From the NCBI RefSeq assembly GCF_000422345.1, contig NZ_AULP01000006.1, positions 1 through 64,000 on the forward strand: 64,000 nucleotides of DNA, in the 5' to 3' direction. Numbering within the stretch: the first letter of the stretch is position 1; every line of letters starts with the position of its first letter. This document shows, piece after piece, positions 25,186-35,700 of this stretch. Made by a program: the position numbers and the translations under genes. The notes under the pieces were generated by a model, which was not told the DNA's origin, made no database searches, and saw only the letters and a list, made by a program, of their open reading frames with translations. The DNA is from Neomelitea salexigens DSM 19753 (lineage in GTDB: Bacteria; Pseudomonadota; Gammaproteobacteria; Pseudomonadales; Spongiibacteraceae).

Positions 25186-28100
25186 ATGGCCAATTTGGTT
25201 GGTAGGCAGCGTGTAACGAGCATGCTCGTGGGGTGCAAAGCTTTAGCCTTAGTGGCCGCCTTGCTGGTTTTGTTCATTCCTTCAGTAATGGCAGATGAAT
25301 GCACTATTCAAGTCACTACTCCTGGGTTTCTAGGCAAAAATAAAACAAATCAAACCTACACATTTGACGAGCTCGATCGAATCAACCGTGTGGTCAGTTT
25401 TACACTGAAAAAGCCGACACACGTCTGTGGGGCAGATTCGTATTCGTACAATGCGAACCGGCTTACGGTAAAGAACAATAAGCTCAATCCGCTGAAATGC
25501 AAGGCGCAATTTACCGTTGAGGGCCAACAAGCGGGTTGCACCAGCTCTACGCCCGATAGTGAAATTGCCCAAATACCACTATTTCTTACGCAGCAGGCGC
25601 GCCCCAATATTTTGTACATATTGGACGACTCGGGTTCAATGCAATTTGAGTTGATGCCCACTGAGATTATTGGCGGAAGTTCGCGCTATATCTTCCCGCG
25701 CAGTAACGGTGTCCACGGAAGCTCGGACTATTCCAACTATGTCCCTACCGTTGATAGTAACAACCCCTACAATGCGCGCAGTCGTTCGCCGCAGGTGAAC
25801 ACTGTTTACTACAATCCTTCGACCACGTATGAGCCGTGGATCAAAGCAGATGGTAGCAGCTATCCCAATGCCAACATTCTTTGTGCACCCCATGCCCCGC
25901 TGAAAAGCTTTACCCTACAAACGCTTACCAATTGTCGTAACTTGACGATCAACAATAGCAACTTCAACGGTAACTCTTGGGTAAGCTGTGATAAGTCGGG
26001 TAGTTGCAGTAGGACGAGTAGTACGAAGACCTTCTGGCCCGCCGCGTACTTTTGGTACAAGGGCAGTGGCGATATGTGGCAGTGGGCCAACTATGAAAAA
26101 GTGGAGATCCGGCCTGGTCTAGATTACGTTGGACACGGGCGAGAAAGCCGTGACGACTGTTTGAACGCTAACACTGGCTCGTGCACTTACTTAGAAGAGA
26201 TCCAAAACTTCGCAAATTGGTATACCTATTACCGCTCTCGGGTGGGCACGGCGAGGGCTGGCTCGGGCTTTGCGTTTGCCGAGCAAGGCAAAAACATCAG
26301 AATGGGCTTTGGCAGCTTGAATTCAAGTAAGCGAAACCTTGATGGGGTTGAAACTGCGGTGATTCGTCGAGGTGTGCGAACTTTTGAGGGCGTCGATCGC
26401 GATGATTTTTTTGACGAGCTGTATGGTTTGACTATTCCCGCGAAAGGCACCCCGCTGCGAAAATCCCTCGATGCTGCAGGCGAGTATTATCAGCGCCGAG
26501 ACAACAAGGGGCCCTGGGGAGGTACGCCGGGCACTGATGATGGCAAAGAACAAACTGCATGCCGGCGAAACTATACGGTGATGGTGACCGATGGATACTG
26601 GTCTGGTGGGAAAGTCGGAGGCGATCCCGGCGATAACAACGATGGGGAAGACAATCCGAGCCACTCATCTCCAGCGGGTATGAGCTATACCTACAAAGCA
26701 ACTCCTCCCTTTAGTGATTCGCGCGACGACACCTTAGCAGACGTGGCGATGTACTATTGGAAGAATGATCTCCGCAGTGACTTAGAAAATGTTGTCTCTG
26801 TGAACAAAAGAAATCCGGCGTTCTGGCAGCATATGGTCACCTTTGGTGTGGGGCTGGGCGTCACAGGGACGATCAATCCAGATTCGGCTTTTTCTGCTAT
26901 CGAAACTGGCGCGACCATTAACTGGCCAGACCCCGAATCGGTGCAGGCCCACAAAATAGATGATCTGTTGCACGCGTCGGTGAACAGCCGTGGCGGCTTT
27001 TTTAGTGCTGCAAACCCTGAGGACTTTGCAACGGAGCTTTCCGATGCCCTTCAGGCCATCGTAAATGAGGGGAAGTCGTCTGCTTCAGCAGTCGCGGCGA
27101 ACTCAACGCGCTTAGATTCGGGAAGTTTGGTTTACCAAGCCAGCTTTAACAGTTTGGAATGGAGTGGTCGCTTACTCGCCTACGAGTTGAATGACGATGG
27201 CTCGATAGGTGATGTTAAGTGGGACAGTAATCGCGACAGCTTCCCTGCTGAGTCGTCAAGGAACCTCTTTACCAGTGTTGGTGGGCTCGGCGACATTATC
27301 ACAACAGCAACTTCTTTTACTTTGGCTAACTGGCTAAGCTTGGATCTTGCCCAGCGCACGCTGCTCAATAACGGTGCCTCTGAGCTGCTGGGTAAGGGGC
27401 TTTTGTCTTGGGTACGGGGGGATCGCAGTGGTGAGGGAACTACCTTTCGTCGTCGGTCGGGCGTGTTGGGCGACATCATTAACTCTGACCCAGCGTTTGT
27501 TGGCAATGAAGACGACTATGGGTTCCAAGTACTTAGTGGTAGTGAAGGGGATCGCTACCAAGACTTCATGAAGGCCAAAAAGTCGTGGCCCTCTATATTA
27601 CTGGTGGGTGCTAATGATGGCATGCTGCACGGCTTCGATGCGCAGACGGGGAAAGAGTACTTTGGTTATATTCCAGTGGCTGTCTACCCGAACCTGCCAA
27701 ACCTAGCTAGCGTAGACTACCAGCATCAATATTATGTAGATGGCTCGCCGCGAGTCAGCGACGCCTATTTAAATGGCGCGTGGAAGACGGTTGCGGTGGC
27801 GAGTACGGGAGCGGGGGGGCGCTCTGTGTTTGCCATTGATGTCAGTAACCCCAGCACCATCACCGCACAGAATTTTCTCTGGGAGTTCTCAACGGCAGCG
27901 GATGCAGATCACAAGCTAGGTGTGGCGATGAGTGAGCCGACCGTGGCGAGAGTGGATGCGGATAACAAATGGATTGCGGTATTCGGTAATGGCTATGAAT
28001 CAGGCGATACCGTTAAATTAATGATTGTTGACTTAGAGACTGGGGAGCTGATTCGTGCGATTGATACCGAAGTTTCTGGTGTTAATAATGGCCTAGCCAC

Positions 28101-28995
28101 ACCCGTGCCGGTCGATGTAGATAGTGACCGGATTACCGATTTTGTCTATGCGGGCGACCTGCAGGGCAATCTTTGGAAATTTGATGTTCGGGGTAGTGAC
28201 GCGGCTGACTGGCATGTGGCATACAAGTCTGGAAACAGTCCCGCGCCCCTATTTGTTGCTGTTGATGATGGAGGAGAGCGCCAACCGATTACCATGCGGC
28301 CTACTGTGGGTAACCACGATGATGGGGGCTACTACGTATATTTCGGTACGGGGCAGTTCTTCAAAACCAATGACTCAGTCGTCGGACCGTCGCCACAAGT
28401 ACAGGAATTTTACGGCATTCATGATGACGACAAGGTGGTTAATAGGGGGGATCTGTTAGCCCAAGACGTGATTTACGAAGAGATTGGTACGCTGAAAGAA
28501 GGAGGCAACACCAAATTTCAGGTTCGTTTAGTCACCGCTAATGGCGCCGACAGTGTGCCTGCGGCTGGTTGGCGGTTGCCGCTCCAGCCACCCAATGACG
28601 CAAAAGAAGGGGAGCGCTCCGTGTCGCAGCCCATCCTGCGCAATGGTCGAATCATCTTTACCACGTTAATCCCGACTCAGGATGTTTGTGGTTTCGGTGG
28701 CAGAAGTTGGTTGATGGAGGTCGACGCTCAAACTGGTGGGCGCTACAAAGACCCGGTGCTCGACACCAACAGTGATGGCATGGTGGATGAATTGGATGTC
28801 ATTCTCTATAACGGTGAATACCTGCCGATCAGTGGACGGGGTAGCGATGAGATCATCAAGACACCAGGCATTGTCAGTAAGGGAGAAATTGAGTACAAAT
28901 ACACCTCGGGCAGCAGTGGTACGGTAGGCGTTGTTGTGGAGAAAGGCGACGATGGTGGCATAGTGGGTCGCCAGTCTTGGAGGCAAATGCAATAA
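25186..28995 (+). CDS. pilY1: PilY1-like tip adhesin, cluster 1 (intact MIDAS)
   Basis: About 1270 residues, exported. The signal peptide ends near PSVMA. A von Willebrand A domain begins near residue 140 with an intact MIDAS motif DDSGSM (bases 25624-25641). The C-terminal part is a beta-propeller with two calcium-like loops: DVDSDRITD (coded near 28114) followed by YAGDLQGNLWKFD, and DTNSDGMVD (near 28762). PilY1 proteins sit at the pilus tip and control extension, adhesion and surface sensing. ATG 25186 is preferred since AAGGTG precedes it; a GTG at 25177 is in frame. The stop overlaps the pilE start (TAATG). Confidence 0.93.
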   Translation: MANLVGRQRVTSMLVGCKALALVAALLVLFIPSVMADECTIQVTTPGFLGKNKTNQTYTFDELDRINRVVSFTLKKPTHVCGADSYSYNANRLTVKNNKLNPLKCKAQFTVEGQQAGCTSSTPDSEIAQIPLFLTQQARPNILYILDDSGSMQFELMPTEIIGGSSRYIFPRSNGVHGSSDYSNYVPTVDSNNPYNARSRSPQVNTVYYNPSTTYEPWIKADGSSYPNANILCAPHAPLKSFTLQTLTNCRNLTINNSNFNGNSWVSCDKSGSCSRTSSTKTFWPAAYFWYKGSGDMWQWANYEKVEIRPGLDYVGHGRESRDDCLNANTGSCTYLEEIQNFANWYTYYRSRVGTARAGSGFAFAEQGKNIRMGFGSLNSSKRNLDGVETAVIRRGVRTFEGVDRDDFFDELYGLTIPAKGTPLRKSLDAAGEYYQRRDNKGPWGGTPGTDDGKEQTACRRNYTVMVTDGYWSGGKVGGDPGDNNDGEDNPSHSSPAGMSYTYKATPPFSDSRDDTLADVAMYYWKNDLRSDLENVVSVNKRNPAFWQHMVTFGVGLGVTGTINPDSAFSAIETGATINWPDPESVQAHKIDDLLHASVNSRGGFFSAANPEDFATELSDALQAIVNEGKSSASAVAANSTRLDSGSLVYQASFNSLEWSGRLLAYELNDDGSIGDVKWDSNRDSFPAESSRNLFTSVGGLGDIITTATSFTLANWLSLDLAQRTLLNNGASELLGKGLLSWVRGDRSGEGTTFRRRSGVLGDIINSDPAFVGNEDDYGFQVLSGSEGDRYQDFMKAKKSWPSILLVGANDGMLHGFDAQTGKEYFGYIPVAVYPNLPNLASVDYQHQYYVDGSPRVSDAYLNGAWKTVAVASTGAGGRSVFAIDVSNPSTITAQNFLWEFSTAADADHKLGVAMSEPTVARVDADNKWIAVFGNGYESGDTVKLMIVDLETGELIRAIDTEVSGVNNGLATPVPVDVDSDRITDFVYAGDLQGNLWKFDVRGSDAADWHVAYKSGNSPAPLFVAVDDGGERQPITMRPTVGNHDDGGYYVYFGTGQFFKTNDSVVGPSPQVQEFYGIHDDDKVVNRGDLLAQDVIYEEIGTLKEGGNTKFQVRLVTANGADSVPAAGWRLPLQPPNDAKEGERSVSQPILRNGRIIFTTLIPTQDVCGFGGRSWLMEVDAQTGGRYKDPVLDTNSDGMVDELDVILYNGEYLPISGRGSDEIIKTPGIVSKGEIEYKYTSGSSGTVGVVVEKGDDGGIVGRQSWRQMQ

Positions 28996-29444
28996 TGAAT
29001 AACGGTAGCGTGGAAAAAGGTTTTACCCTGCTAGAGCTGATGATCACCGTGGCAATCGTGGCGATTCTCGCCTCGATTGCTTATCCAAGCTACCAGGAGC
29101 AAGTGGCCAAATCTCGGCGCAATGAAGCAACAAATGCCTTGATGGTTGGCGCGCAGGCCTTAGAGCGTTATTACTCTGCTAATGGTCGTTTCACGACGAC
29201 AGGTGGTGGTAGCGAATTACCCGCGGTTTTTCCTGTCCGAGTACCGGAAAATGGCTCAACGTATTATTCTATTTCTGCTGACGGAACGCCTACGGCAAAT
29301 ACGTTCACACTGATCGCCAAGCGCAGCGGCGTTATGGTCGGTGATAGCTGCGGTGATTTCACCTTGGATGATGCGGGTGAGATGGCGTTGAAAAATAAAC
29401 CCTCTGGTTCAAAGAAGTCCTTGGCCGATTGTTGGCGTCGATAG
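28995..29444 (+). CDS. pilE: Minor pilin PilE, cluster 1
   Basis: A 149-residue prepilin: leader MNNGSVEKG, then [35 protein letters not shown] follows, and the C-terminus has two cysteines (GDSC...ADCW), the disulfide loop typical of PilE-like minor pilins. Its start overlaps the pilY1 stop. It closes the first operon; 283 bases without a gene follow before the second cluster. Confidence 0.88.
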   Translation: MNNGSVEKGFTLLELMITVAIVAILASIAYPSYQEQVAKSRRNEATNALMVGAQALERYYSANGRFTTTGGGSELPAVFPVRVPENGSTYYSISADGTPTANTFTLIAKRSGVMVGDSCGDFTLDDAGEMALKNKPSGSKKSLADCWRR

Positions 29445-29727
29445 TTATTAGGCCGGTCGCTTTTTGCGGTCTATACGCGTTTTTCTCTTATGTCGAATAG
29501 TCCGCGAATTTGTATTATTGCTTTGTACATGCTCGTTAAATCTGCGTATTCTCCCTCCTTGCCGTCAAAGAATTATAACTAAGTGTTGGCATAGCACGGT
29601 TGGCTAATTAGTCGTTTCGCCTTGAAATCTGACTGCGGAAGTCGCCGCGTCCTCTGCCTGACAATAACTTAGTAGTGTATTCGCTCAGTCGGCTGTAGCC
29701 ATTTTCACGTCCAGGAGAAGAGGTTAA

Positions 29728-30141
29728 GTGCGAGGTAAATACATTTCAGGTTTTACGCTGATTGAATTGATGATTACTGTTGCAATCATCGGTATTTTGG
29801 CAGCCATTGCCCTGCCTTCTTATCAAGAGTACGTAGTACGAACGAACCGGTCCGCTGCGCAAAATTTCGCGATGGAAGTTGCGAATATGCAAGAGCGCTA
29901 TTATCTCGATAACCGTGCATATGCGGCGGATTTGACTGCTCTGGGGGCTTCCCTGCCCTCTGAAATCAGTAGTTCCTATACCGTTAGTGTGACAGCCGAC
30001 AACACAGCCAGCCCCCCTAGTTATATTATTAGCGCTGCGCCAAAGGGTGCGCAGGCAAGTCGTGATGATTGTGGCACGCTTACCCTGAACAACAAGGGAG
30101 AAAAAGGTTATGCCTCGGGGGCAACGCGATGCTGGGAATAA
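29728..30141 (+). CDS. pilE: Minor pilin PilE, cluster 2
   Basis: A 137-residue prepilin: leader MRGKYISG, then [34 protein letters not shown] follows and a DDC...RCW disulfide pair closes the chain. The start is GTG 29728 with a strong GGAGAAGAGG upstream. It opens the second minor-pilin operon, whereas pilE closes the first one. It overlaps the next gene by 13 bases. Similar in type to the first pilE but clearly diverged, so not a recent copy. Confidence 0.88.
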   Translation: MRGKYISGFTLIELMITVAIIGILAAIALPSYQEYVVRTNRSAAQNFAMEVANMQERYYLDNRAYAADLTALGASLPSEISSSYTVSVTADNTASPPSYIISAAPKGAQASRDDCGTLTLNNKGEKGYASGATRCWE

Positions 30142-30584
30142 CTAGGTTTAGAGGCTTTACGTTACTTGAACTGTTAGTAACCTTGGCGGTAGTGGCCATC
30201 GTGACCGCCATTGCGGCGCCGTCGTTCAACGACGTTATTGAGCGCCAGCGCGTTCGTAGCGCCTCCGACACCTTGCGGTCTACCATTGACCTGGCGCGCA
30301 GTGAGGCGGTTAAGCGCAACGCGGTGGTTAGTGTCAGTCGAATTGGCGATAACTGGAACAAGGGATGGCAGGTGCTCGATGGTGCAACTGTACTACAGGT
30401 CGCACCGTCTCAGCCGAACCTGACCATTACCAGCGCGGTCAATACGGTGCAGTTTAACGGCTCAGGGCGAAGCAATGCCGCGGCAGAGTTCAGTCTAGTG
30501 CCCGAGTCCGGGAATACCGCAAACGCCTACTGTGTGGATATAAGCCTCAGCGGCCGGCCGCGCAGCCGGAAGGGAGGCTGCTAA
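30129..30584 (+). CDS. fimT: Minor pilin FimT/FimU (GspH family), cluster 2
   Basis: A 151-residue prepilin: leader MLGITRFRG, then [20 protein letters not shown]. The GspH body holds [18 protein letters not shown] and [10 protein letters not shown], and the chain ends in a cysteine (RKGGC). It starts at ATG 30129 within the end of pilE and overlaps the pilV start by one base (TAATG). Together with its two counterparts it gives the region three GspH-type pilins. Confidence 0.87.
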   Translation: MLGITRFRGFTLLELLVTLAVVAIVTAIAAPSFNDVIERQRVRSASDTLRSTIDLARSEAVKRNAVVSVSRIGDNWNKGWQVLDGATVLQVAPSQPNLTITSAVNTVQFNGSGRSNAAAEFSLVPESGNTANAYCVDISLSGRPRSRKGGC

Positions 30585-31147
30585 TGCCAAAACGGGAAGC
30601 CGGATTTACCTTAGTGGAGATTCTTGTTGCCCTGCTTATTGTTCTGGTCGGCTTAATGGGCGGAGCGGGTTTGATAGCACGCTCTGTCCAACAGGAAGTG
30701 GAAGCTTATCAGCGCTTGCAAGCGCTAAATTTACTCCAGGATATGGTGAGCCGAATTAATGCAAATCGGCTTGTAGTGACTTGTTATTCTGCAGGTGCCA
30801 CAGGTATGGTCTTAGGGCATGGTGCCTCCACTCCGCCCGCTTGTGCTCAAGGTTCTGCCGAGCAGCGCGAGACCGCAGACGAAGATCTTTCGCAGTGGAA
30901 TGCCGCGTTGATTGGCTCGGCCCAACAAAATAAAAGTGACGAGAGTATCGGTGCGATGATTGGCGCCCGTGGCTGTATACAGCAACTAGACGCCGCCACG
31001 CGTCAATACCGCGTGAGTGTCGCCTGGCAAGGCCTGAATGAAACCTCTGCGCCCTCTGATAACTTGACCTGTGGGAAGAACCAATACGGTGACGAAAAGC
31101 AGCGGAGAATTGTTACCGCAATCGTGCGAATTGGAGATTTAACGTGA
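30584..31147 (+). CDS. pilV: Minor pilin PilV, cluster 2
   Basis: A 187-residue prepilin: leader MPKREAG, then FTLVEILVALLIVLVGLMGG. The block RLQALNLLQDMVSRINANR corresponds to the similar segment in the first PilV. It is about 40 residues longer than that protein because of a cysteine-containing loop in the middle. It overlaps pilW by 4 bases. Same inferred tip-complex role. Confidence 0.88.
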   Translation: MPKREAGFTLVEILVALLIVLVGLMGGAGLIARSVQQEVEAYQRLQALNLLQDMVSRINANRLVVTCYSAGATGMVLGHGASTPPACAQGSAEQRETADEDLSQWNAALIGSAQQNKSDESIGAMIGARGCIQQLDAATRQYRVSVAWQGLNETSAPSDNLTCGKNQYGDEKQRRIVTAIVRIGDLT

Positions 31148-32184
31148 ATCTGTCTAGGCGGCAGCAACGGGGCCTTTCCTTGGTCGAGCTAATGATTGCT
31201 CTGGGATTGGGCGCCTTTATCCTATTGGGAATTATTTCCCTAGTGGCCTCCGTCAGTCAGACCCGTACTAAGCTATCTTTGGTATCGGATCAAGCAGAGA
31301 GCGGGCGTTATGCCTTGCATGCATTGAATGAAGAGTTGGCACTGGCGGGTTTTCTCGGCACTTATCATCCGGGTGTTGGTGTGGCCGACTACCAGCTCGT
31401 TGACCCCTGCGTAAATAGTGGCAATGCGAGTGACCTAGGTTTTGACCCGAGTACGCTTGCGCTGCCGCTGGCGGTGTCTGGTGTTGTCAGCGGCGCGACA
31501 ATGCCGGCATGTGTCAGCGCAGATAGTCCGGTGGCGAACTCGCCGATGCTGAACATTTATCGTGTGGACGTTGCAGAGGTGGACGTTGCCAGCATCGCGA
31601 CGGGAAATACGACGCCCTACTTGCAGGTTTCCAACTGCGAGCTCGATGCTCTGCCTTATATACTGAATACAGACCCAGCGGCGCTTACCTTGCGGGCAAA
31701 GGGCTGCACGTCACTAGCCCGTGCTCGTCCTTATCTCGTTCGCAGCTATTTTATAAGCGATTGTGAAGATTGTGCCGATGGTGGTGATGGTCGCCCCACA
31801 CTTAAAATGCTTGAGTACAGCAGTGGGGTTCGGCGCATACTTCCACTGGTCTCTGGAGTTGAAGATCTACATATCGAATACGGCTTGGATTTAGATGTCG
31901 ATGGTGGGCCCGATTGCTATGTGAGTGACCCCGGTGCCGCCGTCGCACCCAGTGGCTGCCCGGCCGCGGAGTGGTCTGGTACGGCAACGGAAAACTGGCG
32001 GGACACCGTAGCTGTGCGCGTACATTTATTGATTCGCTCTGAAGAACCGATTTTAGCAGAGCCAGTTGACGACACCTTTGATCTTGGCCGTGCTGACAGG
32101 GTGGGGCCTTTCGACGACCGTTTTAAACGGCAAGTAGTGTCGACCGTTGTGTTAATACCTAATGTTGCGGGGCCGAGAGAATGA
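31144..32184 (+). CDS. pilW: Minor pilin PilW, cluster 2
   Basis: A 346-residue prepilin: leader MNLSRRQQRG, then LSLVELMIALGLGAFILLG. The conserved GRYALHALNEELALAGFLG follows, as in PilW. Many cysteines in the body (DPC, PAC, SNC, KGC, DCEDC) suggest disulfides in the periplasm. GTG 31144 overlaps the pilV stop, and its own stop overlaps pilX (ATGA). Confidence 0.88.
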   Translation: MNLSRRQQRGLSLVELMIALGLGAFILLGIISLVASVSQTRTKLSLVSDQAESGRYALHALNEELALAGFLGTYHPGVGVADYQLVDPCVNSGNASDLGFDPSTLALPLAVSGVVSGATMPACVSADSPVANSPMLNIYRVDVAEVDVASIATGNTTPYLQVSNCELDALPYILNTDPAALTLRAKGCTSLARARPYLVRSYFISDCEDCADGGDGRPTLKMLEYSSGVRRILPLVSGVEDLHIEYGLDLDVDGGPDCYVSDPGAAVAPSGCPAAEWSGTATENWRDTVAVRVHLLIRSEEPILAEPVDDTFDLGRADRVGPFDDRFKRQVVSTVVLIPNVAGPRE

Positions 32185-32732
32185 TAAGTGTAAAGCGACA
32201 GTCAGGTTTGGTATTGATCGTAGTTCTCGTCATGCTGGGGATATTCAGCATTATTATTGTCAGCATGCTTAGCGGCAGCAATATTAATTTTAAAATAGCC
32301 GGCAATCAGCAGTATCACATCGAATCAAAAAATGCGGCGAGTAACGCCATAGAATCTTTTGTCAGTAACCCGGCTAATTTCGCAATTCCATTGCCAGACG
32401 AGAATACAGAGTTTGGCAGCGACTTCAATGGTGATGGCAGTGATGACATGGTTGCTGTGGTCGCTCCGCCAACCTGCTTGAGTACAGACCCAATAAAACA
32501 AGTTGAGCTTGATGTCGCCGACCCAGCAGATGCTCAGTGTCTGGGAACGGGCAAAAGTAATACCGGCGGTGTGCTGACGGATGACGATGTTGCCCTCCGA
32601 GGCAACTCCTGGTGTACCAAAATGCGCTGGGATATCGCTGCAACAGTGGGTGACGCTAAGACTGAAAGTCGTCTGGAAATGCACCAAGGGGTGTATTTGC
32701 GCGAAGTCATTGGGACGCCCTGTTTGAATTAA
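32181..32732 (+). CDS. pilX: Minor pilin PilX, cluster 2
   Basis: A 183-residue PilX-like prepilin: leader MISVKRQSG, then LVLIVVLVMLGIFSIIIVSM. The Glu at mature position 5 is missing, as usual for PilX. The block NFKIAGNQQYHIESKNAASNAI replaces the QERMAGN...AAEAA pattern of the first cluster. Overlaps pilW by 4 bases; the second pilY1 follows after a short gap. Confidence 0.83.
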   Translation: MISVKRQSGLVLIVVLVMLGIFSIIIVSMLSGSNINFKIAGNQQYHIESKNAASNAIESFVSNPANFAIPLPDENTEFGSDFNGDGSDDMVAVVAPPTCLSTDPIKQVELDVADPADAQCLGTGKSNTGGVLTDDDVALRGNSWCTKMRWDIAATVGDAKTESRLEMHQGVYLREVIGTPCLN

Positions 32733-32769
32733 TTTCCCGGTTTAGCCGGCGTTAGAAAGAGTGAAGGCC

Positions 32770-35700
32770 ATGAAAACACTGATTAGTTGGATCTGTCTGT
32801 CGCTTATTTTTATAGCGGTACCTACGCTGGTACATGCCGAAGACATTGATTTGTTTGCCGGGATTACCCCTGGCGGGGCCAACCCGCCGACGGTTTTGCT
32901 TGGTTGGCACAGCAGCGCCAATTCTAATGCTAATGTCACTCATGGTTGCACCTATGCCGATGATGGTGCCGCGCCAAATTTAGGCGACACTGTTGGGGGC
33001 ATGGAACAATGCGCGGTGGTGAATACCATGTTGTCATTGCTCGAACCAGAGTATGACTACCTTTTGGGGGCGATTAAGGTCGGGCTGATGGTGTTCAACG
33101 CCAACCGATTCAGTAACTTTGATAATGGCACCGGTCTTGGTAACGGTGATGATCGTTGTGGTTTTCTGCTATCGCCGCCAGCTTTGATGGATCGCGATGG
33201 TATTAGTGGCTTTATCAGCCGATTGAAGAGTATTGGTAAAAATCATTTGGCTAACCAGTCTCGTTTGGGGGATTTGATAGCTGAGAGCTGGGCTATGCTC
33301 AATGGTTTAAGTTCGTCATGTTCGGGGGTCGACTATTCCGGTTTGGCGGACATCGCAACTCAGTGTCGCGATGCTGTGTTGGTATATATCGGAAATGCGA
33401 CAAAGCAGAACGCTAACGTTGCGGATGGTACCGGTAACCCTGACGTTCTGCTGAAAAGCCAGTTGACGGATGTTTTCTCTTACGCAACAAGTTCTTCGCA
33501 ATACCAGTTCTTTGCTACCCCTCGAGCAGTGACACAGCTTACCAATTCAGACTCGCCCAATAATAAATACTGGGGGGATGAATGGACGCAATTTATGAAT
33601 CTCGTGGATACCAGCGATAGCACCCAGTCTGACCGCAATGTCACTACGTACTCAATCGCGGTTTACGACCCTAACTTAGAAACAAAGTTGGCTGGCGAGA
33701 TCAACTTCCTCGCAGACTTGGCGAATGTTGGCGGCGGCAAGGCCTTCAAGGTGACTGCCGATAATCATGCGGGTCTGGCAGAGGTGCTCCTCCAAATATT
33801 TAATGAAGTGCAGGATATTAACAGTGCATTTTCATCAGCGACGCTGCCCGTTAGTGCTAACACGCAAGGTACCTTTCTTAACCAAGTGTATATCGCCAGT
33901 TTTCGACCCGACAGCGATGCGGCACCTCGCTGGAACGGCAACGTTAAACAGTATCAGCTTGGGTTTGATGCGGGCGGGAATATTGTCCTCACGGACTCGA
34001 CGCAGGATATTTCGGCTGCGGTGACATCGGTCACTAATCCCATCACGGGGTCGATCGTTGATGACGCGATAAGTTTTTGGACCACAAACACGCCCAAGGA
34101 TGCGTCGGGTGCTGCGGTGGCGGACTGGCCACTGGATGGTTTTTGGCGCAATAGCCCGGAAGGTGAGGGCTTTGCCTTTGACCACCCTGACGGCGATTTA
34201 GTGGAAAAAGGCGGTGCGGGTCAGTTATTGCGCGTGAACAACCTGACCACATCATCAGGCCGCAAAGTCTATACCTGTAACAGTGTCGGAGGTTGTCCGA
34301 GCACGTCGGCTCTGCCCGAGTTTAAAACGACGAATACCACTCTGGTGTCTCAGCTAAATGCGGAGTTGGGCGCTGCTGAAGAGGGCGGCAATGCATCGAT
34401 AAGTGTTGGCCGTTATGACGATGGCGAAACGATATCAACAAGCTGTTCGGGTAAAGGGAATAATATTACTTGTACTATCACTCACGATGGCAGTGGCGGT
34501 ACGCAGTTAGATGCGGCAACAGACAAGGTGGTGATGCTGAACGCCTGGAATGAGTCCCTTCAGGCGAATAAACAAACTTGCACTTTTGCAACGCCATGTA
34601 GCATTAGTAATGTCACGGCCACCAGCTTTGATGTTAATTCAAAAAACATCCCTAGTGGCCAAACTTACAATGGCGCCGTTATTGTAGAAGTAAGCCGTGC
34701 CGCTCGCGTTGCGCAAACTGCCCATGGTTTGGGGTTGGGCGACCAGGTTGAGCTGGAAGGCTGCAGTGTTGGCTCTACTGATAATACCTATAACAGCCAA
34801 CTGCTCAGTGGCACGGTACTTGGGAGTGTGATCGCGGTTACGGATGCCGACAACTATGTGCTAAGGCTTGGCGACTACGTGCTTGCGGAAAACAACAATG
34901 TAAGTTGTGGCAGCAGTGCGGTGTCACTTACTGCAGAAACCCTCATTGATTGGGTGCGTGGAGAAGACATCATCGGCAACGAAACCCGCCGCGGCCCATG
35001 CCCGCCGGAGCAGCGTGGTAGTGATTGCCCGATCACGGCGCGCGGTTCGATCCACGCCGATGTCCTGCACTCGCGCCCCGCGGTTATCAACTACGGGGGC
35101 ACTACTGGGGTCGTTGTGTTCTACGGCTCCAACGATGGGCACTTCCACGCCATCAATGGTAATCAAACCGGTAATATAGCTGGTGTGCAACCGGGTGGAG
35201 AGTTGTGGAGCTTTGTTGCACCGGAGTTCTTTGGCAAGTTTAAACGGCAGTTTAATAACGACCCATTGGTGAAGTACCCCAATGTGCTCGACAGTCGCGC
35301 GCAGCCGCGCGATTACTTCTTCGACGGTAACACCACCATTTTGCAGGACAAGCGCACCGGTGAGCCAACGTCAGGGAAGTCCTTAATCTTTATGTCAGCG
35401 CGCCGTGGTGGACGGTTGCTCTACGCGCTAGATGTCAGCAATGTCGCTGAGCCCCGTTACTTGTGGTCGTTGTCAAATAGCCAAGTGCCTGAATTGGGGC
35501 AGACGTGGTCTCAAGCTCAATTAACGTTGATTAAGGGGCACAGTAACCCGGTGTTGGTACTGGGCGCCGGTTACGACCCTGCCGAGGACCAAGAGCCCGC
35601 ACCGGCGACAAACAGCCAAGGGCGTGGGGTACTTATCCTAGACGCATTCACCGGCGGAGTACTGTGGGCCGCACTTGCTGATTGCACCGGTGTCACGCTG

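Noticed and set aside
29453-29470. Possible sigma-54 promoter (GG...GC) after pilE
   Set aside because: The GG to GC distance is 9 bases instead of 10 and the flanking bases do not fit; another look-alike near 29584 has 13.
35044-35056. GGTTCGATCC resembling a tRNA T-arm
   Set aside because: It lies inside the second pilY1 coding frame, without acceptor or anticodon stems around it.
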